From Bacteroides neonati (lineage in GTDB: Bacteria > Bacteroidota > Bacteroidia > Bacteroidales > Bacteroidaceae), in NCBI RefSeq assembly GCF_000499785.1, contig NZ_HG726028.1, positions 1 through 64,000 on the forward strand: a stretch of DNA of 64,000 nt, read 5' to 3'. Below the pieces are notes generated by a model that saw nothing but the letters and a program-made list of their open reading frames with translations, was not told where the DNA came from and did no database searches. The position numbers were made by a program, and so were the translations under genes. Shown piece after piece: positions 8,960-18,770 of this stretch (position 1 is its first letter; each line of letters opens with the position of its first letter).

Positions 8960-11386
8960 ATGAAAACCTTTACGTTCCTCATACTCTCTCTTTTGATACT
9001 GCAACTATGTACCGGTTGTCTTATGGCACAACAATCAACAACCGAAAGTAGCAGCATGATCAGACTCTATCCGTATGGAGTGAATCCGGAGGAGTATCCT
9101 GATTATACACGTCGGCCGTTTACAACACCCAGCTGGAATACATTCGAGCACAAAGTACAGTTTGTAGGTGGCAGAGGATGGGGAAAAGAGTTTGGCGTAA
9201 TTGAAGAAACCCCTCCATATTGGATAGCCAAAGGACGCGTCATACGACCCAACTTTTCTCATTTTCTAATGGAGCCTGGAGCATTAAGACAAACTCTTAA
9301 CCGACTAAAGCAAGGAGGATACTACCTGTTTAATATTAACGCCTTCGGACCGGGAACACCACCACAAGAAAATTTTGGCCAGTTTCGTGTCGAAAGATGG
9401 AAAGTAGACATGATGAAAGAAGTATTGGGAGATCGCTACCTCGGTTTTGATTTAGGTGAACAAGATGGTCGGTATTGGGCCGATTGCAGATCAATTGACT
9501 ATCCGATGTCTGACAACAAAAGCCAGAGATATATCCGGGCAATGAAGTATATGCAAAAAGCAGCTCGCGAACAAGGTGACATAATCAGCATGTTATCCGT
9601 TAAATGGTTTTGGCACTACCCTATAAAAGAGGGTTTCATCACTTGCGCAGGAGCAGAGAGCCAAAACAAAACTTATACCAGCAATGATCAAATACACTAC
9701 GCATTTATACGAGGAGCATCCAAACAATACGGACTGCTTTGGTATGGAGACATATCGGTCTTTAATACTTGGGGATACAAATCGTATCAACATAACACAC
9801 AAAATTCAAACCCGCAAAAAGGAAATAGCCTAGCTTGGATGAAGCGCATGCTACTATCACAGTATCAATACAACTCAGCCATACTTGGGTTTGAAGGATC
9901 GGTTTATCAAGGTAAGCCAAAACAAGAGAGACTAAGCCCGATAGGCCAAATGCAGACAGATATGCAGACGTTTGTAGAAAAACATCCCAATCCGGGTCCA
10001 CAGTACACCCCCATAGCACTAATGCTTGACTTTTTCTCGGGATGGATGACACCCAATGAACCGTTCAAGGATCGGTATAAAGTCTGGGGATTCCTGCCTT
10101 ATCAAACAGGTGACTTTCTGACCCATCAGTTACTCAAGATGTTTTATCAGGACTATGACCAGTCCGGATTACATAAAAACGAATATGCCGGTCTATGCAA
10201 TACACCTTATGGAGACGCCTTGGACGTGCTCCTCTCAGATGCCAATGTATCGGCCTTAAATCGGTATGCAATGGTCGTTATAGGCGGTGAGCTATCTACG
10301 AACACAGCCGAAGTAGCCGATCGACTGACTCGCTATATGAATCAAGGCGGAAAGGTTATTATAACCATCGGTAATGCTCAAAAACTATTTCCACAAACAG
10401 TCTCACCCCTATCCGGCACTTCATTCAAGGTGATGCATTACCCCATTCAAAAAGGGCAACTATCGGTATTACATGGTACTAAAATGGGTATACTACCTAA
10501 CAAGCAAATGGATACACAACTGCAAACATACCTAGATTCTGTTTTCAAATCAACACGTCTTTTCTCGGTAGGCAACTCACTTGGGTATGTGACCAATATC
10601 GAAGGCAATGGTACCTATTTGCTCGGAATTTACAACCACAGCCTCACCCCCCAATCGTTCAACATACAGTGTCACGCAGGAAACATTCGGAATATCGAAG
10701 AGTTGTATCCCATTCGTGACTTGAGTAAAGAAGCCGGTTACTTTCCCGAGGGATTTGAGAAACAATCGTCCGGAGCTCCCGGTTCATCCATTATAACAGC
10801 AGCCGATGCCAGACTGTTTCGTATTACGGTCGATGAGGATACACAACAAGTAACATACCTCCCCAAGGTAACTGTCGAGAAACGGATATATAATCACTTC
10901 CTATCGGTTAGTTCTCTGATGGGTCTGTCGGAACACCTACAAAGCATGCCTACCTTCTTTGATCATTTTTCAGGGGTTAAAATCAATTGGACAGCTGCAA
11001 CCGACATTGATCATTTTGCCTTCAGTGAAGATGCTTGGTGGTATAACCTAAAACAATTAGAATTTCTCATCACATTCGATCAGAACTTCGAAGATGCGCT
11101 TCAACGAGATACTAAGCTATTAAGCAAACTGGTCAACACCCTGAAAGCATCCAAGCATATATCCTATCTACTAGTACCTTCTACCTTGAGTAATAATACA
11201 AGAGAGGCTATCGGCAAAACTTTTGCTCCTTACACGACAGCTCGCATCATACATACACCGGAACAAGCGGAATGCATTGTATTGGAAGTACCCTATCAAT
11301 CATGGGAAGAACTCTATCCCAGCGTCCTGAAGATGGAACAAAAACATCCTCTATCTCCTCCCCCCCTACCCTTAGCAAAGAGTTAA
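8960..11386 (+). CDS. Unclassified secreted glycosidase-like protein, frameshifted after residue 801
   Basis: The product has a signal peptide (about 1-24, MAQQ; a lipobox-like LCTGC also occurs). Residues about 30-400 resemble a clan-A glycosidase barrel: LGFDLGEQDGRYW and SAILGFEGSVYQG each offer a glutamate at positions expected for acid/base and nucleophile. Residues about 440-520 (YAMVVIGGELS...YMNQGGKVIITIG) look like the class-I glutamine-amidotransferase-like domain found in GH42-type enzymes. From residue 637 a further domain begins, and a homologous copy continues in the other frame after the C7 tract at 11360-11366. I cannot name the family. The frame ends at TAA 11384-11386, but the true protein is probably one continuous reading from 8960 to 12216 of about 1,085 residues. 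Confidence 0.7.
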   Translation: MKTFTFLILSLLILQLCTGCLMAQQSTTESSSMIRLYPYGVNPEEYPDYTRRPFTTPSWNTFEHKVQFVGGRGWGKEFGVIEETPPYWIAKGRVIRPNFSHFLMEPGALRQTLNRLKQGGYYLFNINAFGPGTPPQENFGQFRVERWKVDMMKEVLGDRYLGFDLGEQDGRYWADCRSIDYPMSDNKSQRYIRAMKYMQKAAREQGDIISMLSVKWFWHYPIKEGFITCAGAESQNKTYTSNDQIHYAFIRGASKQYGLLWYGDISVFNTWGYKSYQHNTQNSNPQKGNSLAWMKRMLLSQYQYNSAILGFEGSVYQGKPKQERLSPIGQMQTDMQTFVEKHPNPGPQYTPIALMLDFFSGWMTPNEPFKDRYKVWGFLPYQTGDFLTHQLLKMFYQDYDQSGLHKNEYAGLCNTPYGDALDVLLSDANVSALNRYAMVVIGGELSTNTAEVADRLTRYMNQGGKVIITIGNAQKLFPQTVSPLSGTSFKVMHYPIQKGQLSVLHGTKMGILPNKQMDTQLQTYLDSVFKSTRLFSVGNSLGYVTNIEGNGTYLLGIYNHSLTPQSFNIQCHAGNIRNIEELYPIRDLSKEAGYFPEGFEKQSSGAPGSSIITAADARLFRITVDEDTQQVTYLPKVTVEKRIYNHFLSVSSLMGLSEHLQSMPTFFDHFSGVKINWTAATDIDHFAFSEDAWWYNLKQLEFLITFDQNFEDALQRDTKLLSKLVNTLKASKHISYLLVPSTLSNNTREAIGKTFAPYTTARIIHTPEQAECIVLEVPYQSWEELYPSVLKMEQKHPLSPPPLPLAKS

Positions 11387-12216
11387 TAGGTAAGGTCGCT
11401 CCAGCAAACAAAACTTATTATTTTTCATACCATGAAAACAAAAAGAGTCTGATTGAGGAACTGGCTTCAAATCCTCTCTATTTCTCTCATTTTGGTGGTG
11501 TGAAGATTGATGCCACCTATTTATCGTCACGCGACATTGAATTATGTAAAGCAGAGGCCGAATCCATTCAGGCTACCGGTATGGAACTGATTGTCGATTT
11601 TACCAGAGAGATCAATAATTATCCCGACATAACCTTTCTGGAAGAGTTAACTCACTCATATACCCGTTCGGTATATATATATCGACGGGTTTTTGAAAAG
11701 ATGAAAGCTGCTGGTATTCAGCAGGTCATTATTGGTTCTCACATGCGCCCTGAGATGTGGCAAAAAGAGTTCGGCAGAACTCCCGAAGAGAGTATCCTAA
11801 ATGGTATGTCAGCCTTTATCTATTTGGCTAACGAATACGGAATTACCGTTTTTTTACAGAATAGCACCTACCGGTTTTATCCCTCTAAGCTAGTGGCTAA
11901 ACCAACAGAGACTCTCGAGGCCTACTATTCACTCTATTCATCGTCCAGCCGGTTAAAGCTGGCAGCCAACCTCGGGTTTGGAGATGCACCAAATCAGCTT
12001 ATCAATTTATTTTCAAATAATTTAGGTGCATGCATATTTGCTTCGCCTGGAGCCGATGATAGAGATTATCCAGTAGCCTTTGCTCACTCAAAAAACAAAG
12101 AAACATTTACCATTCACCAGAATATTTTGAAAATATTGGATGCAGACTATAGGAGTTTGAACGAACTAATCTCGGATAAACAACTCATAGCAACGAAACA
12201 TGTAAATTATCTTTAA
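11272..12216 (+). pseudogene. C-terminal part of the glycosidase-like protein in the shifted frame
   Basis: The frame opens at 11272, but only the portion after the C7 tract (from about 11367, TLSKELIGKVAPANKTYYFSY) looks real. It repeats the domain that ends the upstream frame: YFSHFGGVKIDATYLSSRDIE here matches FFDHFSGVKINWTAATDID there, with the following segments (ELIVDFTREINNYPD and FLITFDQNFEDALQ) also aligning. The second copy is fuller, about 275 residues, with a barrel-like pattern (MKAAGIQQVIIGSH, FLQNSTYRF, KLAANLGFGDAPNQ). It has no own signal peptide or promoter, so it is very unlikely to be an independent secreted protein. The HTCS start lies 6 bp downstream. Confidence 0.7.
11360..11366 (+). 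repeat. C7 tract at the frameshift site
   Basis: Seven consecutive C in an AT-rich gene. Adding one C would join the upstream frame to the downstream frame without a stop, giving a single protein. This may be a slipped-strand phase-variation site, a site of transcriptional slippage, a fixed mutation, or a sequencing error. Confidence 0.75.
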
Positions 12217-12222
12217 ATAAAT

Positions 12223-15200
12223 ATGAAAATAAAACAAATACATATATTACTTTTCACCATCCTATTGATGATTCCTGTATGGTGCAATGCGAGAAACTTC
12301 AAGGTGCTGGACACGTCCAATAATCTGTCTAATAATACGGTGAAGTGTATCACCCAAGATAAAAACGGATTCATGTGGTTTGGCACATTCGACGGTTTAT
12401 GTCGATTTGACGGCGTACGTTTTACCGTATTCCGACACGATCCTAACGACGTATCATCTTTATCAAAAAATCAGATCACCTGTTTACAACCAACCAACGA
12501 TGGCATTTTTGTCGGCTCAGAATATGGATTATTCTTCTTCTCCTTTACCGATCAATGTTTCTATGATTGTGTTCAACAGAATGGTTCTCAACAAGAAAAA
12601 CCGATTACAGGATATGTTCATACTATCTTCTCCCAAGATGGACAACTCTACGCATTGGCCGATCATTTCTTGCAACTAAGCAATCAACGTACCTTCAAGC
12701 AATGCAACATTTCTGCAGAAGACAAATGGAGTTATATCATACCTTATAAAAAGAGCTATATACTAGCACACAATGGGAGTGAGCTTGTTTTGATTCATAC
12801 TAAAACAAGAAAAATCATCAGTCGTATCGATAACAAAATAGCGCATGAAGCTGATGTGATGTTCTATGATTCGAACAAAAATCTAATCTATGTTGGTTAT
12901 GGACTGAATCACTCCACACTAGCCTTTCAAATACAAGACAATCGACTGCAAACGGCATCTGCCACCGTACCTGCAAATGTAAAATCAATGGTTTCATACA
13001 ATCAAGGTATTTTATTCGGAACCGACGGGCAGGGACTTGTTTATCAACGTAACGAAACCAAAGAGATATACATTCCCGAAAACAGTAACATCAGTAGTGA
13101 TGCTATTTACTCGCTCTATGTTGATAACGACAATACTTTGTGGGTAGGAACACATCGGGGAGGAATTAATTACTCTAATAGCCCCAATGAATGGTTTACA
13201 ACATACGGTATGGAGAAAAAACAACTGACACATAATTTCGTAACAGCCATTTACGAAGCCCCCACTGGCACAACTTATATCGGATTAGACGGTGGAGGTC
13301 TGAATGTATGCAACTTCAACACAAGACAAACTGTTGCTTATACCACAGAGAACAGCCGGATTACAGGCAACAATGTCCTCTCTCTTGCCGGCGATAAGCG
13401 ATATATTTGGCTCGGTATTTTCGGCGGAAAGTTAAATCGATTCGATATATTGACCCACTCTTTTCGATCATACGATATTCCTACAGCAGAAGAGAATCAG
13501 ATATGGGTGATCAAGAGTGATGAGAAAGGATACTTGTGGATAGGTGGTAAAGAGGGTGTCTATTGTTTCGATAAGGAAAAAGAAGTGTTTACCCTTGAAA
13601 AAAACAACATTCAATATACCTCAGAAATTGCTTTTGACGGCGATTATATATGGGTAAGCAGTAGCTTTTACGGGTTATATAAATTAGATAGATCCGGCAA
13701 TATACTCAAACACTATCAGCAAAAAAGTGATAAAATGGCTATTCCTAACAATATAGTACGTTATGTCTTTATCGACTCTCAGCATCAGGTATGGTTTAGC
13801 AGTGCCTATTCGGGATTAAGTAAACTAGACGAAATCAATGAAACGGTCACTATTTACGGAAAAGAAAACGGATTAAGCAACCCAAACGTAGTCAGTATAG
13901 GCGAGGATAAAAACGGGCACTTATGGCTAGGTACTTACGATGGTCTGTTTCGTTTTAATCAACAGACAGAACGCTTTATTCGCTTTGGAAAAGAGTACAA
14001 TTTATCGTCAACTCAATTTAATTTCAATGCCTTTTATCAAGAATCCGAAGTTATGTATTTCGGCACCACTAAGGGCTTAGTCGCTTTTCGCCCATCCGAG
14101 ATTAAATACGAGGAGAAGTTTAAACCTGTATTCTTTACAGATTTCCAATTATACAACGGTGAGGTAAAGATGGAGGATACTTACAGAATTCATCCATCCG
14201 AAGTCAAATTGCCTTATGATAAAACCTTCTTTACCATCCATTTTTCTGTAGCAGAGTTGATCTCGCCTGAGAAAATACAGTTCTCATATTATCTTAAGAA
14301 TTTTGATAAGGGATGGCAACAAGCACAACAAGAGCGTAAAGCATCTTACACCAATGTCTCGCCTGGCGAATATGAATTTTGTGTACGGGCAACCAATAGC
14401 CTTGGAGAGTGGAATGATGAATATTCATCATTCCGTATCATCATTACCCCACCTTGGTGGAAAAGTTTTCCGGCCATCATCTTATGGATACTACTTTTTC
14501 CTGGAGTGCTTGCACTACTCTTTTGGCTCTATCAACACGAGCTTAACAACAAACACGTACTGCAGCTCAAAGAGATCGAAAAGAATACTCTTAAAAATAT
14601 CAACGAAGCAAAATTAAGTTTCTTTACTAACATCACGCATGAACTGCGTACTCCTATCTTTCTGATTACAGCACCTTTGGAAGAACTTATCTCGTCCGAC
14701 AAAACATCTGTTTATATACCCAAAGCCTATCTTTCGGCCATGTATCGCAACTGTATGCGTTTAAACAAGCTCATCAGTCGAATCATTGACTTCCGGAAAC
14801 TAGAGGCAGGGAAACTCGTTTTGGAGCTCAAAAGCTCAAATGTAGTAACTTTCTGTAAAAGTATTGCAACCGATTTTGAAGCTATATGCGAGCAAAAGGG
14901 TGTCGCCTTACTCTTCATGCCATCCACACTCGATATACACCTGACATTCGATCATGAAAAGCTCGAAACGATCTTAGTCAATCTAATTGGAAACGCGATG
15001 AAATATACACCCGAGGGGGGAAGAATCATTTTGCACATTGATGAAACAGATGCAGCAGTTCTGTTTGCAGTCGAAGACAATGGTATCGGGATCAAAAAGG
15101 AGCATCACGAATCTATATTCAACCGCTTTTTTCAGGTAGATAGCAATAGTTGTGTAAGTGGTGATGGCATAGGTCTGGCATTCGTTAAACACTTAGTTGA

Positions 15201-16119
15201 ATTACACGAAGGAATTATTTCGGTAGAGAGCGAGCTGCAGATGGGCTCTACGTTTAAGTTCAGCATTCCCAAAAAAAAGATTGAAAACCAATTACATTTA
15301 TCTCCTTTAATAACAGATAAAGAATCCGAAAGGCAGATAAAGGTACCGATAACAGCAGCTATTCATAACCCTACAGCCCCCTCTATTATTTTGGTTATTG
15401 ATGACGAAAAAGAGGCTGTTGAAATGCTAGATCGATCTTTATCAGATTCATACAAGATCATCAAAGCATACAATGGAGTGGATGGGCTAGCCCTAGCAAA
15501 AGAAACATGCCCTGACTTAATTATCTGCGATATCATGATGCCAAAGATGAATGGGTTAGAGTTTCTTACTGCGTTGCGAAATAATAACACCATTGTTCAA
15601 ACTCCCGTTATCATGTTTACTGCAAAAACAGCAGAGGATGATATGTTAGCTGCTTTTGAACACGGTGCCGACGCTTATCTCACGAAGCCGATTTCAATGC
15701 GCTATCTTAGAAAGCGCATTGAACATCTATTATCTCAGTCGGAATCAATGCACATCAGTTCATTCGTAACAGATTCTAAAACAAACTATTCGAAAGAGGA
15801 AAAGAAGTTCTTGTTCAAATGTAAGTTGATTATTGACGAAAACCTTACTAATACCGATTTTGATGTTATGCTATTCGCCGGAAAACTAGGGATGAGTCAC
15901 TCCTCTCTTTACAAAAAAATAAAAGGTCTTACAGGAAAGTCTGTAATCGAATTTATCAATGAATACCGAATTTATAAAGCAGTTCAATGCTTTATGGAAG
16001 GGAAAACAAACATCAACATTGTCTGTGCAGAATGCGGTTTCAATGATGCAAAAAATTTCAGAGAGATTTTTAAAAAGAAAATGAATGTAACCCCGAAACA
16101 ATACATTCAAAATATGTAA
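12223..16119 (+). CDS. Hybrid two-component system (HTCS) sensor-regulator, PUL1
   Basis: A one-protein inner-membrane sensor and transcription factor that detects a periplasmic oligosaccharide and switches on its PUL. The 1298-residue product has a signal peptide (1-24). Two seven-bladed propellers of Reg_prop repeats follow (about 30-640, with GFMWFGTFDGLCRFDG and HLWLGTYDGLFRF), then a Y_Y_Y domain (about 660-735), a membrane segment (about 750-772), HisKA with His806 in THELRTP, HATPase (N box NLIGNAMKYTPEGG, G boxes DNGIGI and GDGIGLAF), a receiver domain with Asp1103 in ICDIMMPKMNG and lysine in TKP, and a C-terminal AraC HTH (about 1195-1298, ending VTPKQYIQNM). It lies inside the plus-strand row, between the glycosidase-like gene (6 bp) and GH2 (33 bp). 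Its likely target is the repeat at 2947-2981. Confidence 0.96.
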   Translation: MKIKQIHILLFTILLMIPVWCNARNFKVLDTSNNLSNNTVKCITQDKNGFMWFGTFDGLCRFDGVRFTVFRHDPNDVSSLSKNQITCLQPTNDGIFVGSEYGLFFFSFTDQCFYDCVQQNGSQQEKPITGYVHTIFSQDGQLYALADHFLQLSNQRTFKQCNISAEDKWSYIIPYKKSYILAHNGSELVLIHTKTRKIISRIDNKIAHEADVMFYDSNKNLIYVGYGLNHSTLAFQIQDNRLQTASATVPANVKSMVSYNQGILFGTDGQGLVYQRNETKEIYIPENSNISSDAIYSLYVDNDNTLWVGTHRGGINYSNSPNEWFTTYGMEKKQLTHNFVTAIYEAPTGTTYIGLDGGGLNVCNFNTRQTVAYTTENSRITGNNVLSLAGDKRYIWLGIFGGKLNRFDILTHSFRSYDIPTAEENQIWVIKSDEKGYLWIGGKEGVYCFDKEKEVFTLEKNNIQYTSEIAFDGDYIWVSSSFYGLYKLDRSGNILKHYQQKSDKMAIPNNIVRYVFIDSQHQVWFSSAYSGLSKLDEINETVTIYGKENGLSNPNVVSIGEDKNGHLWLGTYDGLFRFNQQTERFIRFGKEYNLSSTQFNFNAFYQESEVMYFGTTKGLVAFRPSEIKYEEKFKPVFFTDFQLYNGEVKMEDTYRIHPSEVKLPYDKTFFTIHFSVAELISPEKIQFSYYLKNFDKGWQQAQQERKASYTNVSPGEYEFCVRATNSLGEWNDEYSSFRIIITPPWWKSFPAIILWILLFPGVLALLFWLYQHELNNKHVLQLKEIEKNTLKNINEAKLSFFTNITHELRTPIFLITAPLEELISSDKTSVYIPKAYLSAMYRNCMRLNKLISRIIDFRKLEAGKLVLELKSSNVVTFCKSIATDFEAICEQKGVALLFMPSTLDIHLTFDHEKLETILVNLIGNAMKYTPEGGRIILHIDETDAAVLFAVEDNGIGIKKEHHESIFNRFFQVDSNSCVSGDGIGLAFVKHLVELHEGIISVESELQMGSTFKFSIPKKKIENQLHLSPLITDKESERQIKVPITAAIHNPTAPSIILVIDDEKEAVEMLDRSLSDSYKIIKAYNGVDGLALAKETCPDLIICDIMMPKMNGLEFLTALRNNNTIVQTPVIMFTAKTAEDDMLAAFEHGADAYLTKPISMRYLRKRIEHLLSQSESMHISSFVTDSKTNYSKEEKKFLFKCKLIIDENLTNTDFDVMLFAGKLGMSHSSLYKKIKGLTGKSVIEFINEYRIYKAVQCFMEGKTNINIVCAECGFNDAKNFREIFKKKMNVTPKQYIQNM

Positions 16120-16152
16120 TTCAACTTAATTATAAATTTAAATATAGATATT

Positions 16153-18747
16153 ATGATTCGAAAGATGCTCCTCCTAACTTCGCTGTTAGTTTGCATGCTC
16201 CCGTCCTTATTATTTGCGGGAGAGGTTATTAATCTGAACCGAAATTGGAAGTTCTCGCTTGGTGATTTCACTCAGGCTTCCGAAAATAAGTTTCCAGACA
16301 ACGAATGGATAAGCACTCATTTGCCTCACTCCTTTTCAATCCCTTATTTTATGTGGAAAGATGTCTATAGCGGATATGGCTGGTATCGAAAAGAAATTGT
16401 AATGCCTCCGCAATGGAAAGGCAAGCAGATTAGCATCGAATTCGAAGGTGTCTTTATACAGTGTGAAGTCTTCTTAAACGGAAAGAAGATAGGAGAACAT
16501 GTGGGTGGATACACCGGTTTTAACTACGACCTGACTCCATTTATGAAGCTAGGTAAAAATCTGCTTGCCGTTCGGGTAAACAATATCTGGAAAGCCGGTG
16601 TTGCCCCACGCGCAGGAGATCATCAGTTCAGTGGTGGAATTTATCGGGATGTTTATTTGCATATTAAGAATCCGCTACATATAGCTTGGAATGGAACAGC
16701 CGTATCAACTCCAGTCGTATCCAAACAAGCAGCTACAATAGAGGTGCAAACTGAAATTAATAATCGTAGTACTGAACCCCAAACCCTTGTAATGCGTACC
16801 GAAATTGTTTCACCTGCAGGAGTCGTCGTAACCAAAACAGAAAGTAAAGCAACACTGACTGCCCGATCTAATCAAATTATCAGCCAAAAGTTGCCTTCCC
16901 TTTCATCTCCTCAATTGTGGCATCCTACCACTCCATATCTATACACAGCTATCAGCACCATACTAAAAGACGGTAAAGAAACAGATCGCACAGAAACTAC
17001 TTTCGGTATCCGCTGGTTTGAGTGGACAGCAGATAAAGGGTTCTTCCTCAATGGCGAGCACCTTTATTTATTGGGTGCCAATGTGCACCAAGACCATGCC
17101 GGATGGGGAGATGCCGTAACCAATACCGGCTTTTATCGAGATGTAAAATTGATGAAAGAGGCAGGCTTTAACACGATCCGTGGTTCGCATTATCCACACG
17201 ATCCTGCTTTCTCTAAAGCATGTGACGAACTGGGTATACTTTTCTTCCCCGAAAATGCTTTTTGGGGAATGGGAGGAAGCTCCGGAGATCGCTTTGGATG
17301 GAGTACTCCATCGTCGAGTTGTTACCCTCCTCATCCAAGTGATCAAGATGCATTCGATCAAAGTGTATTAAGCCAACTCAAAGAACTGATTTTGATCCAC
17401 CGCAACAGCCCCTCAATCACAGCTTGGAGTTTGTCAAATGAAGCTTTTTTTACAGACGACCCTACCGAAAAACGAATGAAAGCATTACTGAATGCTGCTA
17501 CTGACAGTGTTCATAAATGGGATCCAACGCGCTTGGTAGCTATAGGAGGATGCCAACGAAGAGGATTAGATCAATTAGGCAAAAACCAAATAGCCTTTTA
17601 CAATGGAGACGGTGCTACGTTTGCTGCACCCGGGGTACCCAGTATGGTATCCGAATATGGAAGTGTAACAACTCATCGACCAGGAAAGTTTGCACCAGGA
17701 TGGGGAGATCTTGAAGATGGTTTTAACCGTCCACAATGGCGAGGCGGACAGATTATATGGTGTGGATTCGATCACGGAACCGTAGGTGGTGAAGGTCTTG
17801 CTACAATGGGACTAGTCGATTATTTCCGTATTCCCAAACGGGCTTGGTACTGGTACCAAAGTGCTTATGCAAAAGGAAAATCCACTCCATCAGAACCACA
17901 ATGGGCACAACCAGGTATACCAAGTCGCATCAAATTAACAGCAGATAAGATGACTTTATCAGCACCCGATGGAACAGATGATACACAAATTTTGATTACA
18001 ATCATTGATAACAAAGGGCAGCATATTTCCAATGAAATTCCGGTTACGTTGCGTATAAAATCAGGGCCGGGTACTTTCCCCACAGGTAATAGTATACAAT
18101 TTATGCCTCCATCCGATAAAGAGGCTTCTGATATCAGTATACGCGATGGGATGGCAGCCATTGAATTCCGCAGTTACCATGCTGGTACAACCATCATAGA
18201 GGCAACAGCACAAGGGCTACCCACAACAACATTAAAAATTGTCACCTTAGGTACACCTACTTGGGAAAGTGAAGGAAAGCCCACAACAGCCTCACTCCCT
18301 TACAAAAGATTTCACCTTGTCGACAAAACACCGATGACGGGTGACGGAGAACTATTGCTGGCAAAGAACCGCCCGTCTGCCGTAAGCTCAACATCCGAGC
18401 TATCGAGCAAAGGATTAGCCAATGATGGTGATGAACAGAGCTCTTGGTTTGCCAATATTACAGACAAGAATCCTTGGTGGAGAGTTGATTTGGAGGCTTC
18501 ATACGATTTGAACACCATTCAGTTAATCTTCCCACTGGGTACTAACTGTCGCTACATAGTAGAAGTCAGTTCCGATATCAAAACCTGGCAACAAATCGCA
18601 GAGGGTAATAAGGCTCTACCTGAAACAAAAACACAGATATTTAAAGGAAACTTGGGTAATAACATACGTTCTGTCCGTATTCGATTTACCCAAGGAGCAG
18701 GAGGGCTCTCAGAAGTAAAAATAGGCGGAACACCCTCTTCCAAATAA
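16153..18747 (+). CDS. GH2 glycoside hydrolase, probable beta-galactosidase
   Basis: A secreted exo-acting retaining enzyme, probably removing terminal beta-galactose. The 864-residue product has a signal peptide (1-22, LLFAG). The GH2 sugar-binding jelly roll (about 25-180) has GYGWYRKEI, FEGVFIQCEVFLNGKKIGEHVGGYTGF and DHQFSGGIYRDVYL. An immunoglobulin-like domain (about 185-290) and a TIM barrel (about 295-580) follow, with acid/base Glu430 (SLSNEAFF) and nucleophile Glu501 (VSEYGS). A bacterial Ig-like domain (about 600-700) and a C-terminal discoidin/CBM32-like module (about 735-862, WWRVDLEASYDLNTIQLIF) complete it. GH2 also includes mannosidases and glucuronidases, so the sugar is inferred from the fucosidase neighbours. 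Confidence 0.9.
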   Translation: MIRKMLLLTSLLVCMLPSLLFAGEVINLNRNWKFSLGDFTQASENKFPDNEWISTHLPHSFSIPYFMWKDVYSGYGWYRKEIVMPPQWKGKQISIEFEGVFIQCEVFLNGKKIGEHVGGYTGFNYDLTPFMKLGKNLLAVRVNNIWKAGVAPRAGDHQFSGGIYRDVYLHIKNPLHIAWNGTAVSTPVVSKQAATIEVQTEINNRSTEPQTLVMRTEIVSPAGVVVTKTESKATLTARSNQIISQKLPSLSSPQLWHPTTPYLYTAISTILKDGKETDRTETTFGIRWFEWTADKGFFLNGEHLYLLGANVHQDHAGWGDAVTNTGFYRDVKLMKEAGFNTIRGSHYPHDPAFSKACDELGILFFPENAFWGMGGSSGDRFGWSTPSSSCYPPHPSDQDAFDQSVLSQLKELILIHRNSPSITAWSLSNEAFFTDDPTEKRMKALLNAATDSVHKWDPTRLVAIGGCQRRGLDQLGKNQIAFYNGDGATFAAPGVPSMVSEYGSVTTHRPGKFAPGWGDLEDGFNRPQWRGGQIIWCGFDHGTVGGEGLATMGLVDYFRIPKRAWYWYQSAYAKGKSTPSEPQWAQPGIPSRIKLTADKMTLSAPDGTDDTQILITIIDNKGQHISNEIPVTLRIKSGPGTFPTGNSIQFMPPSDKEASDISIRDGMAAIEFRSYHAGTTIIEATAQGLPTTTLKIVTLGTPTWESEGKPTTASLPYKRFHLVDKTPMTGDGELLLAKNRPSAVSSTSELSSKGLANDGDEQSSWFANITDKNPWWRVDLEASYDLNTIQLIFPLGTNCRYIVEVSSDIKTWQQIAEGNKALPETKTQIFKGNLGNNIRSVRIRFTQGAGGLSEVKIGGTPSSK

Positions 18748-18770
18748 ATCCTAACTTAAAGAAAACACAG

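Noticed and set aside
11272..11366. ATG 11272 as a real start of a separate 314-residue protein
   Set aside because: The first 30 or so residues overlap the upstream coding frame and are low in structure; homology to the repeat begins only after the C7 tract.
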